A stretch of 64,000 nucleotides of DNA from Mytilus galloprovincialis (Eukaryota > Mollusca > Bivalvia > Mytilida > Mytilidae), in the NCBI RefSeq assembly GCF_965363235.1, contig NC_134851.1, forward strand, positions 36,360,321-36,424,320, in the 5' to 3' direction. The position numbers were made by a program, and so were the translations under genes. The notes below the pieces were generated by a model. It ran no database searches and was not told the origin of the DNA. It saw only the letters and a list, made by a program, of their open reading frames with translations. Numbering within the stretch: position 1 is the first letter of the stretch; each line of letters begins with the position of its first letter. This document shows, piece by piece, positions 12,331 to 25,100 of the stretch.

Positions 12331-12637
12331 TGTTCCCCTGTCTTGTTGTACATGAACAATATGTTCATGATAGTGATTATCTATGTCAATTCAATTGGTC
12401 GGAACAAACACTTTGAAATTGATGTGATTCTTCTCTGCATAGCATGGTGATGCAGCATTTAGTGATAAACAAATGCAAATCTTCGATGGTTAGAATCAAT
12501 CAACTAGACAGCACATTTTGATAATGCATCTAACTTGGCTCCTAACAAAATATCCTATCTTTAAGTCAAGCTGATACAGTGAGGGTGACATCAAATATAT
12601 ATAGCAGCAAGCGTTGTAGAGAAGACAATAAACTCAT

Positions 12638-12750
12638 CAAAGATACCAGGATTGGAAACTAATATTTGCGCCAAAAGCATGTTTCCTTTACAAAGGACAC
12701 ATCCGTGAAACTCTATAAAAAAATGTAACAGATATTCGATTTTCAAAGGG
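12638..12750 (-). repeat. Family A fragment, reversed and diverged
   Basis: GATACCAGGATTGGAA followed by a worn version of the family A core. Part only. Confidence 0.5.
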
Positions 12751-15540
12751 CAGATTTACAACTATTATTCATATTCAGTTCTATATGGTCAAAATGTCAC
12801 ATAAGAATTATTGAAGTAAATCAAATTATTGTGATCATTCAGTTTAAGGTATAAAATATTAACAACCATTGCAATTGGCTTACCAATTAACAAATTAAAG
12901 ATAAGATGACAATCGCTGCAATGAACTCATTTTAGACAATTGGGTCTAGTAAGCTAACAAATGTGTGGTCATCTAATACATCCACATCCAGCTGCCTTTA
13001 AAAAAAAATAACAAATGACACCATATGTTCAAACAAATAATAACCATATTTAATGGAAGCAATAGGAATAAAGGATATAATTTTTTTTATAAATTCATTT
13101 ATTTTATTACATTTTGCAATTATGACATGTATAGTTTTCTATGAATAAAGGATACTGTAAATTCTGAATTTTTTGCTATGTTTTTATGACAAAAAAATTT
13201 AATAGGATATCTATTGCAATAAAACTAGATGTGTTGGAATGACATGAATGGCTCCACTTGCAAAAATAGCTTGAAGCCATTTTTAGGAGTGGAAATTTTC
13301 AAAGTCTAAAGATTGTAATTTCGGCAAAAATCAGTGGTGACCAACCAAACATGAACTCAATCTGTAACTCATTATAAAAGACTTGCATACTAAAAATCTA
13401 TTTGACATGGACTGTAAATTGGCAGAGCCATATAAACCCCATTTTGATAGCTTAATTCATTTGCAGCTTTCCTAAAATCTTGCAAATTATTCTCGAATTA
13501 GTCTCTTTTTGTTCAACAATCAACAATAAATCCATGCAAAAAATTTCTGAAAGTACAGTTATTGTTTAACTTAACAGACATTATGCAATTATAATGTACA
13601 AATGTAGTCAATTATATTTAATAAACAGAGGATATGAATCTACACAGAAGTCTTACATATTCTGAAACATAAAAATTGTAAAGCACATTGCAAAATTATA
13701 TTTATTGTGAAATATCAGTGTTACAACTGATTTTTGAGAAGATATAAAATTCAATGCAAAATTGAACGAAAATCATCAAAACAAATGTAAAAAGAGGTCA
13801 TGATAGAAAAAAGAACCCTGTGTACAGCAATAAATTACAATCATAAACTACAAAATCACATATAATCACTTATCAAGCCTATCAAAAAGACCTTAAATAA
13901 TGTGAAACAAACTTAAGCAATATTCAAGAATTAAATATAATAGCTATAGGTAGACCATGTTGACCAAAGGATTGAAGAATTGTACAAAAAGAGTTAATTT
14001 AGCATTTAAATGTCACTCGCATACACAAGGGGTTTTACCCAAAAAAATATTCTAAGGACTACTTTTATAGTTAAAATGTGTATGTCTGTCAGACTTTATA
14101 TCACATGTATAGTAGTACCATGTTTCAGGGTTAAAATTGTAAATTTTCAGTGTTATATCAGAAAAGTTTAAGTTTGATGGAACATTAAATTTAAGTGCAG
14201 CATATATAAACCACAGGTATGAATGAATCAAGTAAAGATTATAATGGAAAGGTGCTTTACTATATATACATGATATATATATAGAAAATGCAAAACGAAA
14301 AATTCTATTTGTGTATCAAAAAGTTCTGAAATACAAATAAAACCTGAAAAAGTCCCCAAAACACTCAATTTAGGACAAGAAATTTAAAATGTTACTGATC
14401 AATTCTGTACAAACAGGGTTATGGGTATTAATGTCAATGGTACAATACTATAACATTCGGATAAATAAATACGTTTCAACAACAAGTTGTTATAATCACA
14501 AGGGTTAGATATATTAGCACTGACACTTATATCATGGCATAAAATCTGTAATGAAAATCTAGATATATTCTCTTATTTTTGCTCTAGGTGGAAAAGTGTG
14601 CCTACTTTAACACTAATTTTTGTTTTTGTTTTGTTTTTAAATCTGAAGGACTGAACAGTCAGTTATTGTAGCCTCAACCCAGAGCAAAACAAATTTATAT
14701 AAAAAAGCAGTTAAAGACATGATCATAATAAAAAAAAATCAAATAAAAATAATTTAACCAATTTCCATATCCACAATCTGTATTTCATTGTACAAATTCA
14801 CAAACTGATAGCATCTAAACATAACCCTGAGTAAATAAACAGAACTATCATTTAGTGAAAGTAGTTTTACTCTTAGATAAAAATTGTTTGAATATTTTCA
14901 GTAGTTTAGATAATCACAAAATTAAGTAGCCAACAAAACTTCCAGATTTACATTCTAATAGTAATTGATTCATTTTCAAATATTTAATTAATGAACAAAT
15001 AATATGTTAGAAGTCTGACACAACACTTGAAAATTTTTGATTGATCAGTGTAATCATTTAATTACAATTTTCCCAAACTAACCATCTTTTTTAAACAATT
15101 TTAGTATCACTGAAAAAATGAAATTGTTTTGCAATTCAAATATGCAATTTAACATCTGATTGAATTATTAATGTTGTTGTTGAATTAAATTGATATCACA
15201 TTTAATACTGTGGATTGAATTATTTTTGTGGTTACCATTTTTTTTGGATTTTGAAAAAATTGTATTTAGTTAATATTTGATTTCCTGGATTTGCCAAAGT
15301 CTGCAGGCACATACAACTGCTAGCATATAGAAAATGTAAACTTCATTGAACATTTATATTTGTGGATCAAAAAATCTGCGTTCTTAAGTTAATAGTGAGA
15401 CCATAGTAATCTCAAAGTGTTGTCTGTTAAACGGGAAATATAACAATTTCTTAACTTCCATTATTCCAATAAATAATTTAGTTTCACAAAAAATTATTCT
15501 ATACAGTTTGTTCACTACCATCTTATTCAATACTGTATTC
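12751..15540. other. AT-rich sequence downstream of UBE2F
   Basis: No exon was found on either strand. At 13147-13215 there is a piece of the TACTGTAAATTC-ended element. The stretch lies 3' of UBE2F and could hold a long 3' UTR if the nearer poly(A) signal is skipped, but nothing in the sequence proves this. Confidence 0.4.
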
Positions 15541-15546
15541 TTTATT
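15541..15546 (-). terminator. Candidate poly(A) signal of UBE2F
   Basis: TTTATT on the plus strand reads AATAAA on the gene's strand, about 350 nt past the stop codon. Confidence 0.45.
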
Positions 15547-15895
15547 TCATGAATTATGCAATAAATGAAAAAAATCTATAATCACTGAGCTGGCAGGATA
15601 AAATGGTAAATATAAAGCAGTCAAACTACATACATATCATACATGTAGCAACCTCTAATGTTCTGGTTCACAGCAAATCATTTTCACAAATTATCACAAA
15701 TTCCCTTTCAACTGATGAGAGAGAGGACATCCCCTTTTCTTACAGCTCACCTCATTCTCAAATATTCAGCACACCTTTATAAGGTATCAGATCACCTGAA
15801 TATCAAATTATCTCCCTTTACTTTAGAAGGGGCATGATGTAAAATGAAGTCTTGATAAATGAACACATGGAAATAACAGGAGGTTTAATGAATCA

Positions 15896-18800
15896 CTATC
15901 TAGTGGCATACATAGTTATGTATTCCTTCACTTTGGTTTTGAATGATTCCTGAAAAATAAAAATAATTATAGTGAAATTAAAAATAATATCGATACATTA
16001 CTACTTCTAGCAGGACTCAAAGTGCAACCCTGTATTTTCACAAAGCACTGGTTCCCAAAACCACAGCACCATGGAATATCTGAGTCACACGACTATCAAT
16101 ATTTTCAACGTGTTGATTTTTTTATATTAGGTGTTTTAACGCCATTTTTAAGCACCGCATTTAGGCTATTTCGTGGCGGCCAGTTTTTATTGGTGGAGGA
16201 AGCCGCAGTGCCCGGAGAAAACCACTGACCTTCGATAGGAAAACTGACAATCCTAGTTAATTAAGATTGGAGTCGAGTGCACCCGCAGGAGATGGGTTCA
16301 AACTCACAACCCCAGTGTTGACTGGCTAGTGATTACGGTAGGAACTACTTAGACCACTCCGCCACCGAGGCCCCTATTTTCAACTTGTCTTAACTTTAAT
16401 ACCCCTCTACTATTTTCACTACTATAACCACTAATTGCCAGGTTTAAATTTGCTCCAGCAACACAATGGGTGCCACATGAATCAAGGTATTTTGAGAGAA
16501 GTGCTTCTTCCTTGGTGCCAAATTTCTTAGCATTATTGCTATGGTTATTTGTCTCTCCTGATATTAATATAAGGTTTATCTGTTTGGTACATGTACTTCA
16601 ATATATTTTTTTTGTAGGTATCTAGGAAACAGGAAAAAAATATACAACTACATGTAGTGTATGAAATCATGAAACTTAGTTACTGTAAGATGTTAAATAT
16701 AGCTGTATTATTGTTGTATGTGGCTGTAAATCATATTTGTTTTTAGTTGTTGCTTTTAAGGTGGTACCCAACACTTTCACTAAAATTAATTTGGCTCGTT
16801 TAATTTTCATAAAATTTTGACAAAGCATTTACTTTGACCCTTTAATAAAAATATAAAAATTTCAAAAATTTTGAACCAACCGTTTTATCAGAAAAATTAC
16901 ACTGGTTATACAGCAGTTTGACAAACACCAATTTTGATCATTGAGAAGCTTAATATTCCCTTTACAACACAACGTAATTAAAACGTTTAGCTGATTTTAC
17001 AGAGTTACCTCCCTGTAAAGTTAGGTACCACCTTAACATTAATTAGGTTGTTGGTTTTTTATTTTGAATAGTTTTACATATTGTCATGTAGGCCTTTTTA
17101 TAGCTTTACATCATATAGGTTTAACTCAGGTTAAAGCCAAAGGTTGGCCAATATTTGTTATTAAACAGATCATTTAATCTTGTGTGAATACTTGTCTCAT
17201 TAATAAGAAATCATACCATATTTACTTATTTAATAAACTACAAATACAGAAATTATTGCATGGTTTTTATTAATGTGAAAATTAAGCTGAGTGAGTATTA
17301 TAATAACATGATCTTTTATTCTAAAAATCTGATAAATATATCTATATGCAGATCTATCTTAAATCGCAGTAGTTTGAAAATCTTGCATTTTCCTGAATCT
17401 GCTGTAGATGTATGATTAAAAGCCATTCAGTAAAATAATATCTTTTTTCTGTGTTTTTTATTTACCTTATTCCTGCTACAATGATCTTACCTTATTCCTG
17501 CTACAATGATCTTACCTTATTCCTGCTACAATGATCTTACCTTATTCCTGCTATAATGATCTGCTGCATCTACATTTAATGGATCATCAAAATTTAATAA
17601 ATCCTGAAATTATACAAACATCATAATTAACTACTGTAACAATTAATACAAACAAAATAACTTTGATATCCACTTCATTTAAACTCTTATACATTTATAA
17701 AATAAAAATAATGAATGTGTCCCAAGAACATGGATGCCCCATCCGCACTATCATTTTCTATGTTCAGTGGACCGTGAAAATGGGGTAAAATCTCTAATTT
17801 GGCATTAAAATTAGAAAGATCATGATCAAAAGGAACATGTGTACTAAGTTTCAAGTTGATTGGACTTCAACGTCATCAAAAACTACCTCAACCAAAAACT
17901 TTAACCCGAAGCGGGACAGACGGACGGATGAACAAACAAACAGACGGATGCACAGACCAGAAAACATAATGCTCATAAATGGGGCATAAAAAATAATAAT
18001 AATAATATTGAGATATATATTCAATAATTTTTTTCAAACATGGTTTACTGAAGAAGCTAACATTCATATTCCATATCTTTTATGTTATTTCCCAGGCATA
18101 AATGTGTTACAGATTGTACATGTTGTATGTGTGTAATTTTCATCGGGATAACACTTTACCCTATCTCAGAAATCATCAAATTATAACAGGATATTCTTTA
18201 ATTTCTCAAAACTCTACTACTAACATCCACCCACCAACCATAACCTTTCAAAATCCACTTTACAATAGAATCTAGAAAAATTCTTACAATGTTTGAAAAA
18301 AAGTACTGCAGAGAAAAAGAAAAATACTAAGTCTTTGAATTTACAAAAAAATATCACAAGAAACAAAGACATGAAAGGTTATTGTTATATATCTATATAG
18401 TTTGATGTTTCAGTTTACAAGAAACAACAAAATAGATAAGAAAAACTTCTTTAAAATATTTTACTTTAAACTGGAAAAGAATGAGAAATTACTACTAAAA
18501 TGACTTGAAATCAGCTTTTAAATTTAAACTTTCCTATAATATTTTGTGTAATGTAGGGGAGATAAATCCTATTTCTAAAGTGCAACTTCATTATTGTACA
18601 CAATATCTACTAACTTCTCTTAACAAATTATTGCAAACCAACTACTTCACTATTTATCAATTTTTATTTTGCGCAACTTTCAGGAGTAACAAGAGTGTGT
18701 CCATATCAAAGTACACAGGGTAATTTCTTTATGAACATTCAACCTATCAAACAAGCAAACAATCAGTAAGGGGTACTTACAGCAAACAAAGAATTTAACC

Positions 18801-21800
18801 CCCATATCACATCTTTTAATCTTCTTGTAGGAGCCCAACCTAAAAACAAAATAAAAAGCAATATTTGTATCAAATTATACATATAACAATGGTCAATAAT
18901 ACTTTGTGTTAAATTAGCTGCCTTTATTTTGTACATGTACATGAGCTGTAATAAAAGTCTTCAAAATTTCCCGAAGATAACCGATTAATGGATGGATTAA
19001 CTTGTCTTAAAATCTATTCTCTCTGGATTTTTTAAAAACGATTTGTTTAATGTTTTCATTAAAAATATAAAAGATTGTAATGAAAGTGTAACCTCAATAT
19101 TATGAATTAAACCAGTGGCGGATCCAGGGGGGGTGTTCCGGGGTTGGAACCGCCCTTTTTTTGGCCGATCAATGCATTTGAATGGGGACATATAGCTGGA
19201 ACCCCCCCTTTATCCTGGGTTGGGAACCCCCCTTTTTAAAATGGCTGGATCCACCCCTGTAAACAGTGTTTCAATCAGTACTATTATGAATTGAATAAAC
19301 TATAACTTTGCTAATTTATGTATCATAGTCCTTTTGCCTAGTTTCTTTTGTGACCTATTCTGACATCCATTGACATCCGACTCGACTTCTTTTAAAACTG
19401 AGTTTTTCTGTACGTATTGCTGGGTGCTTGTTTTTCTACATACAGTGGCTAGAGGTATAGGGGAGGGTTTAGATCTCACTAAACCTATTTAACCCCGCCA
19501 CATTTTTGAACCTGCTCGTTTGAACAGTTTTTCATTTGTCATTTTGGGGCCTTTAATAGCTGAGATTGTGGTTTTGGCTATGCTCATTGTTGAGGGCTGT
19601 ACAGTGACCTACAGTTGTTAATTTCTGTGTCATTTGGTCTATTGTGAAGAGTTGTCTCATTTGTAATCATACCCTGCATCTTCTTTTTTTAATATTTGGT
19701 GTAATAAACCTTAACCTTACCTAAACTGTCATAAGAACTTTGGCGTAATAAACTAAGACAGACCTCGCCTTCCTCATCAATATTTGGATGCCATATTCTG
19801 GTTTGGCATGTCACAACAGGAGGCTGCAATACAAAATTATTTTCATTTAAGGATTGAATGCTTCTTTTTGTAAATTTATTTGGGTGTAAAAGCATTGACC
19901 AAAGATTATTTTGTATGAAGCGTGGAAGTGCTATTCATCCGAAGATGTGCACAGGGTCAATGCTTTAACAATTTTTTTTATCAATTTCAGTCTATTTTCA
20001 GAATGAGGAGAGATTGCTGTTCCTTAATCAGAAGAAAGTATCATAATGAAACACACATGCAATGTTATTATTATGGACTGAACATTTTTTTTTAATAAAC
20101 TGTTTGGTAAAATAATGTTGTATGTCTACCACTGGGTAGGTACAAATGTTTTTGTTCCATCCACAACACAGACAGAGCTCATGTACAATCAATATCAGAT
20201 TATGTGAATTCCTTGTTATTCATTGGATGATCAGACTGGTTGGGCCAAAGTGTAATGTGTCAGGTAGTGTCAAGACTAGAGATAATATCAGGATGTTTAG
20301 ATGTTCATGTAGAAAAGGATAACTTATTATGTGCCTGTTCTAGAAGCCTGATGATGAAGTTGCATATATGAAGTTTTTTTTTCTGTATACAGATCTAGAC
20401 AATTTGTTTGGAACTGTCAGATTTTATTATTCTTGTTAAACAAATTTCTGGGTTGCTGAATCCACAGTACCTCACTATATTTAGCTTACCAATATATTAT
20501 ATTCGTCAGGTATATTTATCGTAAATTTAAATTTTCCTCCATGCCAGAATCCATCTTCAGGTGTGATTATTAACGAAAACTTATGAAGAGTATTGGGATC
20601 TTCAAAGTTTACTTTACATGTCTTAGGTAAATGTTCCTCCATCTCTTGAACCTCTGGAAATAAAAAGAAAACTTCAGAATATTAAATACTTTTAAAATAC
20701 CTAGCATGTATAGATAAAATCACTTATACGCAATATAACAAAGGATACATAATAAACGCCTGAATTTTGGAGTTATACTTGTAAAATGTCAATGCATTTA
20801 TCAGTTAATTATTAAGCACAATAACCCTTGACCCCTCTCTTTTCATAAAAAATTTACAAAAACTTGCCTAATTAATGAAAATTGTTAAAAATTAACTATA
20901 AAGGGTAATAACTCCTTAAGTAGTCAACTAACCATTTTGGTCATGTTGACTTACTTTTAGATCTTACTTTGCTGAACATTAAATTAATGCTGTTTACAGT
21001 TTATCTTTATCTATAATAGTATTCAAGATAATGACCAAAAACAGCAAAGTTTCTTTAAAAATTACCAATTTGGGGGGGGGGGGGGGAGGCAGCAACCCAA
21101 CAATCAGTTGTCCAATTCATCTGAAAATTTCAAGGCAGATAAATATTGACTTGATAAACATTTTAACCCCTCGTCAAATTTGCTCAGATTTATAAGCCAA
21201 AATCTACATTTTACAACTATCCATATGTTTTATTTTTAGCAATGGCAGCCATCTTAATTGGTTGGCTGGGACACCACACAAGGTTTTTAAACAAAATACC
21301 CTAATAATGATTGTGGCTAAGTTTGGTTAAATTTGACCCCGTAGTTTCAGAGGAGAAGATTTTTGTAAAAGATTTTAAAAAAATACGAAAAATTGGTAAA
21401 AATGAATATAAAGGGCAATTACTCCTTCAGGGGTCAACTGACCATTTTGGTCATGTTGACTTATTTGTAGATCTTACTTTGCTGAACATTATTGCTGTTC
21501 ACAGTTTATCTCTATCTATAATAATATTCAAGATAATAACCAAATACGGAAAAACTTCCTTAAAATTACTAATTCAGGGGCAGCAACCTAACAACGGGTT
21601 TCCGATTCATCTGAAAATTTCAGGGCAGATAGATCTTTACCTGATAAACATGTTTACCCCGTCAGATTTGCCCTTAATGCTTTGGTTTACAGAGATATAA
21701 GCCAAAATCTACATTTTACCCCTATGTTCTATTTTTAGGCATGGGGGCCATCTTGGTTGGTTGGCCGGGTCACCAGACTCATTTTTTAAACTAGATACCC

Positions 21801-22474
21801 TAATGATGGTTGTGGCCAAGTTTGGTTAAATTTGGCCCAGTAGTTTCAGAGGAGAAGATTTTTGTAAAAGTTTACAGACACAGGATGATAGAGGTAGGAC
21901 GATGTACGCCAAGTGATGAGAAAAGCTCACTTGAGCTAAAAATTATTTGAAAAGGCGGCTACAATTATAATTGCCTTTCATAGCTGACTATACAGTATGG
22001 ATTTTTTATTATTGATGTCCTACCATAACCTATGTTTGCTTAAATACATGTAAGCTCTTAATTGCATTAATACTCCTAATCTTCATCATGCTAAATTATC
22101 TTTCTCAGGATTTTTGTTTTTGGACTTAAAAAGGCAAAGGAAATTGACCTACAAGATTGAATGGATTGTGGTGAAAAATTTATTTGATGAGTATTTTGAC
22201 TTCCTAAAAGAAAGGATACGAAAATCAAAAATAGCAAAACCTATTCATTAATAGTTACGGTTGGTGGTCTTTTGTTTAACTATGATAAATTTTGATAATA
22301 TATGACTGTTATTGAAATTTTACCAAAATATACAGGCAATCAAATATGGTCATAAAAAACATGTCCTTTACCTTTCACTAACAGTTTGTCTCTGATAGAT
22401 ATTCTTTTATTTTCTTCATTTTCTTTCTTTCCTGTGGAACTCTGTTGTTTTAATTTTTTTGACAATGTGATCAT
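15896..22474 (-). CDS. UBE2F: NEDD8-conjugating enzyme E2 (UBE2F type), six coding exons
   Basis: Coding exons in gene order: 22474-22372 (exon body from 22486), 20653-20490, 19823-19721, 18839-18781, 17603-17541 and 15949-15896. All introns are GT-AG and phases agree, giving 181 residues; the human protein has about 185. The N-terminus (MITLSKKLK.., [12 protein letters not shown]) matches the UBE2F-specific tail that docks on the NEDD8 E1. Next come CKVNFEDPN and PDEYNIL, the HPN box at about 101-103 (IWHPNI) and the catalytic Cys at about 111 (GEVCLSLLR), then [28 protein letters not shown] and a short C-terminal helix ending YATR. Known role: takes NEDD8 from UBA3-NAE1 and passes it, with RBX2, mainly to cullin 5. 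UBE2M lacks this match. An AG acceptor 12 nt before the ATG implies a non-coding first exon upstream. The donor of the fifth coding exon is repeated four times (see findings). Confidence 0.95.
16111..16374 (-). repeat. tRNA-derived SINE, near full length
   Basis: Read on the minus strand it starts GGGGCCTCGGTGGCGGAGTGG. Its A box TGGCGGAGTGG lies at 16354-16364 and a B-box-like GTTTGAACCC at 16294-16303, the layout of an internal RNA polymerase III promoter. The body holds GTCAGTGGTTTTCTCCGGGC and CTCCACCAATAAAAACTGG, and it ends with ATGGCGTTAAAACACC before an AT-rich tail. A tail-only copy lies at 31783-31897. It sits in the last intron of UBE2F. Confidence 0.85.
16758..17034. repeat. MITE-like element with AAGGTGGTACC ends
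   Basis: The ends AAGGTGGTACCCAAC and GTTAGGTACCACCTT are inverted repeats. It is about 277 bp with no coding capacity, flanked by TA on both sides if the first and last bases are trimmed, which would suit a Tc1/mariner-type target. It lies in the last UBE2F intron. Confidence 0.7.
17463..17562 (-). repeat. 25-bp tandem repeat duplicating a UBE2F splice donor
   Basis: Four nearly identical 25-bp units end to end. On the gene's strand each contains AGGAATAAG|GTAAGATC. The exon-most unit (17538-17562) is coding and holds the donor at 17540-17539. Three more GT donors follow at 25-bp steps (17515, 17490, 17465). Any of the inner donors would add GTAAGATCATTGTAG, whose in-frame TAG removes the last exon from the protein. 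Confidence 0.9.
17711..17988. repeat. Family H repeat, single-monomer copy
   Basis: Begins AATGTGTCCCAAGAACATGG, ends with the ACGGACGG-rich tail and CAGACCAGAAAACATAATGC. It lies in the intron between the fourth and fifth coding exons of UBE2F. Confidence 0.8.
19112..19259. repeat. Short element with GGCGGATCCAG ends, copy 1
   Basis: The ends CAGTGGCGGATCCAGG and GGCTGGATCCACCCCTG are inverted repeats around a C/G-run-rich centre. A second copy lies at 27413-27563 in the same orientation. It is inside a UBE2F intron. Confidence 0.75.
19492..19690 (+). repeat. Family B dispersed repeat
   Basis: Runs from CCCCGCCACATTT through ATTTTGGGGCCTTTAATAGC and GTTGTCTCATTTG to the ATCTTCTTTTTTT end. 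Same sense as the copies at 23.5, 45.66 and 56.5 kb. Confidence 0.8.
19880..19970. repeat. Small hairpin-like repeat
   Basis: GGGTGTAAAAGCATTGACC near the start and GGGTCAATGCTTTAAC near the end form an imperfect inverted repeat. A relative lies at about 27013-27095 (GTAAAACCGTTGACC and GGTCAACACTTTTAC). Confidence 0.55.
20790..21945. repeat. Family C repeat, two joined copies
   Basis: The internal family C block (CTTACTTTGCTGAACATT, then CAATTTGGGG and CAGCAACCCAACAA) occurs at about 20870-21290 and again at about 21400-21900, ending CACTTGAGCTAAAA. A run of about 15 G lies at 21073-21087. It lies in the first coding intron of UBE2F. A 129-residue open frame over it (21311-21700) is not a gene. 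Confidence 0.8.
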
Positions 22475-22893
22475 ATTCTCTAGTATCTGAAATTATAAAC
22501 TTGTTTGATAATTACTTAATATACAGATATACTTACTTTCAATTTTGTTAGTCATCTTGATAAAACAAAAGAGTGTATCACATGTATAGATCTAGAGGAT
22601 AAATGTACAAATGTACATATATAACAAAATTAGCAATAATCAAATCAATCATAATGAAATGAAATCTTCACTTTCTTAGTGTCTATTTGTTGTTGGAATT
22701 AATTTATTACAAGACTTATTCCACTTAGGCACTATATATTTCTATTTGTATCGATCTGATGAGTTAAGCCTTTTTTTAATGATTTTTATAGTTTATTCTT
22801 ATCGCTTATGTCATGTATGCTGTACTGTAACACCACTGTCCAAGGTTAGGGTTAGGGTTCGGCACCCCCTGCCTCCAAACACACACACTATAA

Positions 22894-23236
22894 GTTATAT
22901 GGTTCGCTACTGACCCCCTACGGATCCATAGAGGGTTAGTAAAATCCATAGGGGGTGAGGCAGAGTCCCCTATGAATTTTATTCACCCTCTATGGATCCG
23001 TAGGGGGTCAGTAGTTAACCGTATAATGAATTTATCGGACGCTGGACTTTTTCTGCAGCTGCAGCGTTTTGTTGAAAAATAAACAATTAAACACAACAAC
23101 ATTAATAATGACCTCGCCATTAACGCGTCATGAACCCCATATGAAACTTACTAACCCCATACGGTCTCATAGGGGGTCACCATGTGACGGCATTTAACCA
23201 ATCACAACGTGATAATTCATCTGTAGTCCGATAAAC
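22894..23236. repeat. Large hairpin plus TTATCGGAC-ended segment
   Basis: A strong inverted repeat runs from about 22894 to 23033: arms containing CTACTGACCCCCTACGGATC and GATCCGTAGGGGGTCAGTAG around a short loop near 22958-22968. Right behind it, TTATCGGAC at about 23032 pairs with GTCCGATAA at about 23227, framing about 200 bp. It lies upstream of UBE2F. Non-coding. Confidence 0.75.
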
Positions 23237-23499
23237 ATACATATTCTGTATAGGCCTGTCCCATTTCAGGAGCCTGTACTTCAGTGGATCTTGTTTTTTG
23301 CTTTGTTACATACAATGTATTTGTTTTTACATAAATATTGTATAGCTGGTTATTGTCGAAGGTGTAACATTTCGTGGTTTTGATTTAATAAAATATTTAT
23401 TATTATTTTGGCAGATTCAAAACTTTTATCAATACTTTTGCATGTACTTTTAAATTGGCGGAATTTATTTTGGATATACAAATGCAAATTAAATAACCC

Positions 23500-23720
23500 G
23501 CTATACGGTAAGGTCATTAGTTTTCTTGTTTGAAATATTTTACATTTGTCAGTTTGGGGCCTTTCAACATTGTTCAAAGCTTACTATGCGATATGGGCTT
23601 TGCTGATTGTTGAAAGCGATACGGTGTCCAATAGTTGTTTATTTCTGTGTCATTTAAATTTGGTCTCTTGGGAAGACTTGTCTCTTTGCCTTTGGCAATC
23701 ATACCCCATCTTCTTTTTTT
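23500..23720 (+). repeat. Family B dispersed repeat
   Basis: Contains TTTGGGGCCTTTCAACATTG, GGGCTTTGCTGATTGTTGAA and the ATCTTCTTTTTT end. Non-coding, despite short open frames across it. Confidence 0.75.
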
Positions 23721-24648
23721 ATATATCCAATTCAAACAACTCTAATTAAGGACACTGGTACATTTGTAATTTGTGAAATCATTAATTTATCTTTTATTTA
23801 TGAAGGTTATTCATTTTCTTCATCAAGAAGCATATATACAAAAGTACATTGTTCAAGTATATATATACATGTACCATCTCATTTTGTACTATATTTTTTA
23901 ATTGTCATATTATTATTTTTTCCTGCTGATAAAATATATAGACATAATATGGCTTCCCCTACCCATGCTAACAAAAGCTCAAAATACTTCACAAAACTCT
24001 CAGACTTTTAAGACATGTAAGAGTAATCATGGTAATTATTTATTTTATCATAATGGGATCGGATAAAATTAAGAGGCTGTCGCGACCTGATACCAGTGAC
24101 CTGTGTTCTTGTCTGTATGCTGATGTAACATTTGTACTGTTAGCAGGTTAGTACATGTAGTATGGTTTATTCAAAAGCATCAAAGACCATACCTGTCAAC
24201 CTCTTAAACCTTCACAGATCACCAGAAGAAATCGAAAAGTTGATTGAACATGATATTGATGTGCAAAAAGATTCCTTGCCAAGTGAACTAGTTGAAGACA
24301 GTAACATTTTGTACTTTGACCTAAAATGGTTAACTTTTACAAATTGTGACTTGGATGGAGATTTGTCTCTTTGGCACTCATGCAATGTACTACATCTTCC
24401 TATATACATCTATTGGTCGTAAAAATGGAAAATATTTTATTCAAATTTCCTTGACGATTCGAATTGCAGTAAACTATTTCTTCTTTTTTACACTGCCGCT
24501 TAGTTCAAACAAAGACCTCAATCTTGTTGGAGTTGACATAGCTGAACTGAATTTTGATTCCTAATTACAAATTGAATATAAAAACAACTTTCAAATGATT
24601 GCCAATTTTTTAATAATTTGTTTTGAAAGTAAAGAAAAATTCAATTAG

Positions 24649-25100
24649 TAACAATCGCGGGTAAAAATATCCAAAAGCAGGTGATCTTATATTCACGCAC
24701 AAGAGTAGAACGTGAAGCGGGAGATTTCTGGAATATTGCCATTTGAGTGGGAGTCTCCTGCTAAAAAAAGGGAAGGTTGGCAGGAATATACCTCGAAGAT
24801 ATTTTAAGGATTTGTGAATTTATTACATTGTATTACAAAAGGCCTTTTAAAAGGGTGTACTAGCATGCTAGTCATGCTAGTTGAAGTAGGAACTGGGTAC
24901 CCTACATGACGAATGATCATAACAAACGCGGGTAAAAATATCCAAAAGCTGGAGAACTTATATTCTCGCTCAAGAGTGGAACGACAAGCGGGAGATTTTT
25001 GGAAAACTGTCATTTGAGTAGGAGTCTCCTGGTAAGAAACAGGAAGGTTGACAGGTTAATATCTCGAAGATATTTTAAGGATTTGTGAATATGTTACAAA
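24649..25100. repeat. Tandem duplication of about 273 bp upstream of VPS25/UBE2F
   Basis: CGCGGGTAAAAATATCCAAA occurs at about 24656 and 24929. Both are followed by GAGTCTCCTG and by CTCGAAGATATTTTAAGGAT (about 24790 and 25064). The two copies are diverged, so the duplication is not recent. Confidence 0.75.

Noticed and set aside
21311-21700. 129-residue open frame
   Set aside because: It lies wholly inside a family C repeat in a UBE2F intron.
22846-22863. Telomere-like GGTTAGGGTTAGGGTTC
   Set aside because: Only two full TTAGGG units; not a telomere or a clear interstitial array.
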